Shown: positions 6,213 through 7,503 of the stretch, piece after piece
How the letters are laid out: every line of letters begins with the position of its first letter
Position numbering within the stretch: the stretch's first letter is position 1
Assembly (NCBI GenBank): GCA_038244055.1
Contig: JBBRTW010000371.1
Span: 1 to 7,503 of the forward strand
DNA length: 7,503 nucleotides
Direction of reading: 5' to 3'
Source of the DNA: DASPKW01 sp038244055
GTDB lineage: Bacteria > Planctomycetota > Phycisphaerae > Tepidisphaerales > Tepidisphaeraceae
The notes under the pieces: generated by a model
Told to the model about the DNA's origin: nothing
The model's database searches: none
What the model saw: only the letters and a program-made list of their open reading frames with translations
Program-made: the position numbers and the translations under genes

Positions 6213-6217
6213 GCACT

Positions 6218-6946
6218 ATGATTCAACAACTCATCGCCCTTCTGCCGCGGCAAATCAACCCCACGGCCCTTGCGATCGCCATCGCGGGGGCGGTTCTGGG
6301 GCTGATCTTATGGCTGTGCGGGGCGCGATTCAGCCGGACGATCGTCACCTTGATTTCCGTCAGCATGGGGGCGGTGATCGGGCTGCAACTGCCGCTGTGG
6401 TTTGGCTGGCCGCTGGAAGGCTGGGCAACCGGTGTGCTGGGGGCGCTGGTGCTGGGGATTTCGGGATACGGGCTGCACCGTGCGTGGATCGGGGCGGGAT
6501 TGGGGATGGTGCTGGCCTGCTGGGCGGCGATTGGAACTTTTATTGTGTGCGGCGGATCGGCGGAGGGGGCCAAGCCGTGGGAATGGCCGGCGCTGAGCGC
6601 GGGGATGACTCCCAAGGCGTATCTGGCGGATTTATGGAACGCATTGACGCCGGAGGCGCGGCGGGTGATGCCGTTTGCCTGCGCGGCGGCGCTGTTGAGC
6701 GGGCTGGCGGCGTCGGTGATGTGGCCGAGGCTTGGGGCGGTGCTACTGTATAGCTGCACGGGATTGTCGCTGCTGATCGGATTGGGCGTGGCGGCGATGA
6801 GCGCGGCGCAGCCACAGTGGTTGAAGGCGATTCCGAATCAGACTTCGTCGCAGGTGATTGTATTGGTGAGCATGGTGGCGTTTGGGGCGATATTGCAGTG
6901 GCGGTGTGCGCCGGGGGCGCGGGTGAGGGCGCAGGGGGGGAAGTAG
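6218..6946 (+). CDS. Seven-helix membrane protein, function unknown
   Basis: The product has 242 residues. Hydrophobic segments lie at about 17-35, 42-62, 69-86, 91-112, 151-168, 173-194 and 212-228. A soluble loop of about 38 residues (113-150, with WEWPALSAGM) separates helices 4 and 5, and the C-terminal tail is basic. The N-terminal half is glycine-rich with small-residue spacing (GAVLGLILWLCGAR, SMGAVIGLQL, GVLGALVLGISGYGL). This recalls the packing of DUF4203/TMEM198-type proteins, but I would not assign it. The ATG at 6218 is preferred to the in-frame GTG at 6140 because GAGG at 6207-6210 lies 7 nt upstream, and because the extra 26 residues (polar, proline-rich) would place a non-hydrophobic leader before helix 1. 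Translation may be controlled by the folded leader at 6142-6212. It is convergent with the PEP-CTERM gene at the right edge. Confidence 0.8.
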   Translation: MIQQLIALLPRQINPTALAIAIAGAVLGLILWLCGARFSRTIVTLISVSMGAVIGLQLPLWFGWPLEGWATGVLGALVLGISGYGLHRAWIGAGLGMVLACWAAIGTFIVCGGSAEGAKPWEWPALSAGMTPKAYLADLWNALTPEARRVMPFACAAALLSGLAASVMWPRLGAVLLYSCTGLSLLIGLGVAAMSAAQPQWLKAIPNQTSSQVIVLVSMVAFGAILQWRCAPGARVRAQGGK

Positions 6947-6974
6947 GATTTAGCCCGAATAATTCAGATGAACC

Positions 6975-7100
6975 ACGAAAAACGAGAAGGGCACGAAGAA
7001 GACGGGAGTAGGGCAGAAATGTAATTTTCGCAACGCGCAACTCACCGTTTAACTGCAAGTCCTTCGGCTCATTCCTCTTCGTGCCTTTCGTGTTTTTCGT
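6975..7100. repeat. Long imperfect inverted repeat (ACGAA type) between convergent genes
   Basis: The 27-nt arm at 6975-7001 (starting ACGAAAAAC, ending CACGAAGAAG) is complementary to 7074-7100 (starting CCTCTTCGTGCC, ending GTTTTTCGT) with four mismatches. The 72-nt spacer contains CGCAACGCGCAACTCACC (7029-7046), related to the AACTCGC heptamer at the left end of the window. Arms of this CACGAA type are, from memory, common intergenic repeats in planctomycetes and verrucomicrobia. It lies 28 nt after the stop of the seven-helix membrane protein. The 336-nt gap (6947-7282) contains this, the hairpin at 7192-7225 and the palindromes at 7251-7296; 7101-7191 shows nothing I can name. Confidence 0.82.
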
Positions 7101-7191
7101 ACTGCCGCGAGAGCATCGAGGTCTTCGACCAGGACAAGGATGAATCGGGCCAGGCGACAGGATGCGATATGGCGGGTAATGCACGCAAGAC

Positions 7192-7225
7192 CGCCCCGCC
7201 ACGGGAGCTGAAGCCGGGCGGGGCG
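7192..7225 (-). terminator. GC-rich hairpin downstream of the partial PEP-CTERM gene
   Basis: CGCCCCGCC (7192-7200) and GGCGGGGCG (7217-7225) form a perfect 9-bp stem around a 16-nt loop. It lies 57 nt past the stop of the minus-strand gene. Read on the minus strand the stem is followed by GTCTTGCG, so the U-tract is weak. It could terminate transcription from either side. The strand assignment is a guess from proximity. Confidence 0.4.
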
Positions 7226-7250
7226 TCGGGGGAGAGTGAACTAATCGACT

Positions 7251-7296
7251 GACATCCGCCGGCATGTCGGACATTGCGGGCTTCAAGCCGCATTGC
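7251..7296. repeat. Two adjacent short palindromes overlapping the end of the PEP-CTERM gene
   Basis: GACATCCGCCGGCATGTC (7251-7268) is a near palindrome with arms GACAT/ATGTC. It is followed by an imperfect palindrome at 7273-7294 (ATTGCGGGCTT against AAGCCGCATT). The second contains the stop codon and the last codons of the minus-strand gene, so the repeat probably supplies the final residues CNAA of that protein. Confidence 0.6.
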
Positions 7297-7503
7297 ACTT
7301 GCCGCGATTCCGCCGCAGCAGCGCCGCCGCCGCAGCCAGAGCCGCGAGGCCAAGACCCGTCGGCTCGGGCACGCTGGTAACGCCCTGACCGGCGAGTTCG
7401 AAGGCCAGTTGCATATCGGCCGCGAATTGCGGGGAGGAGCTTGGGATGGCCGAGCTCGGCATGGCCTGGCCGTAGTTGTTGGCGAGCTGGAGCAGGTCGT
7501 TCA
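7283..7503 (-). CDS. C-terminal end of a second dockerin-like/PEP-CTERM protein (partial)
   Basis: Only the last 72 residues are in the window; the gene continues beyond the right edge. The fragment begins in NDLLQLANNYG, the same motif that follows the calcium loops of the 906-residue protein (LNDLLxLANHYG), so it is the end of a dockerin-like repeat. A Ser/Pro/Ala-rich linker follows, then VPEP (encoded at 7361-7372), a hydrophobic Ala/Leu/Gly stretch and RRNRGK, a complete PEP-CTERM sorting signal. The protein should therefore be exported and handled by the same exosortase-type system as the large PATR protein. The last four residues, CNAA, extend past the basic cluster and come from a palindromic repeat. 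The N-terminal domains cannot be seen, so its function is open. Confidence 0.88.
   Translation of the reverse strand, partial: NDLLQLANNYGQAMPSSAIPSSSPQFAADMQLAFELAGQGVTSVPEPTGLGLAALAAAAALLRRNRGKCNAA

Overview
The window is GC-rich (roughly 60-65 percent by eye) and looks like a chromosomal segment of a planctomycete, plausibly of the Phycisphaerae. Two things point there. First, there are two secreted proteins that combine a dockerin-like calcium-loop repeat (LNDLLxLANxYG) with a C-terminal VPEP/PEP-CTERM sorting signal. Second, the intergenic gaps are filled with heptamer tracts and dispersed palindromic repeats of the kind I associate with planctomycete and verrucomicrobial genomes. The taxon is an inference; there is no rRNA or other decisive marker.

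Layout, left to right. 1-105: tandem 7-nt repeats of changing unit, ending at the ATG of a small four-helix membrane protein (106-555). 659-3379: a 906-residue secreted protein with a signal peptide, PATR-type beta-strand repeats, a dockerin-like domain and a PEP-CTERM tail. Its stop codon lies at the edge of a nested heptamer palindrome (3375-3540). That palindrome fills the gap to a convergent class I SAM-dependent methyltransferase (3553-4164, minus strand). 4165-4413: divergent gap with three copies of a GGGCAGGATGC repeat, then a 131-residue membrane protein (4414-4809). 4810-5099: a MITE/REP-like unit with perfect 15-bp terminal inverted repeats plus an extra half copy. 5100-5486: a 128-residue membrane protein. 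5503-5546: an inverted repeat containing a direct repeat. 5585-6052: tadA, the tRNA wobble adenosine deaminase and the only gene identified with near certainty. 6053-6217: a leader that can fold into two mutually exclusive helices, one burying the ribosome binding site of the next gene. 6218-6946: a seven-helix membrane protein. 6947-7282: a second convergent gap with a long imperfect palindrome and a GC-rich hairpin. 7283-7503: the C-terminal end of a second dockerin-like/PEP-CTERM protein on the minus strand, running off the window.

The genes do not form an obvious pathway. TadA is housekeeping, the four membrane proteins are of unknown function, and the two PEP-CTERM proteins are cargo for an exosortase-type sorting system that is not encoded here. 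The most unusual content is between the genes. Both tail-to-tail junctions hold long palindromes of unrelated sequence, both PEP-CTERM genes end in or against repeats, and one membrane-protein gene has a candidate RNA switch at its start site.
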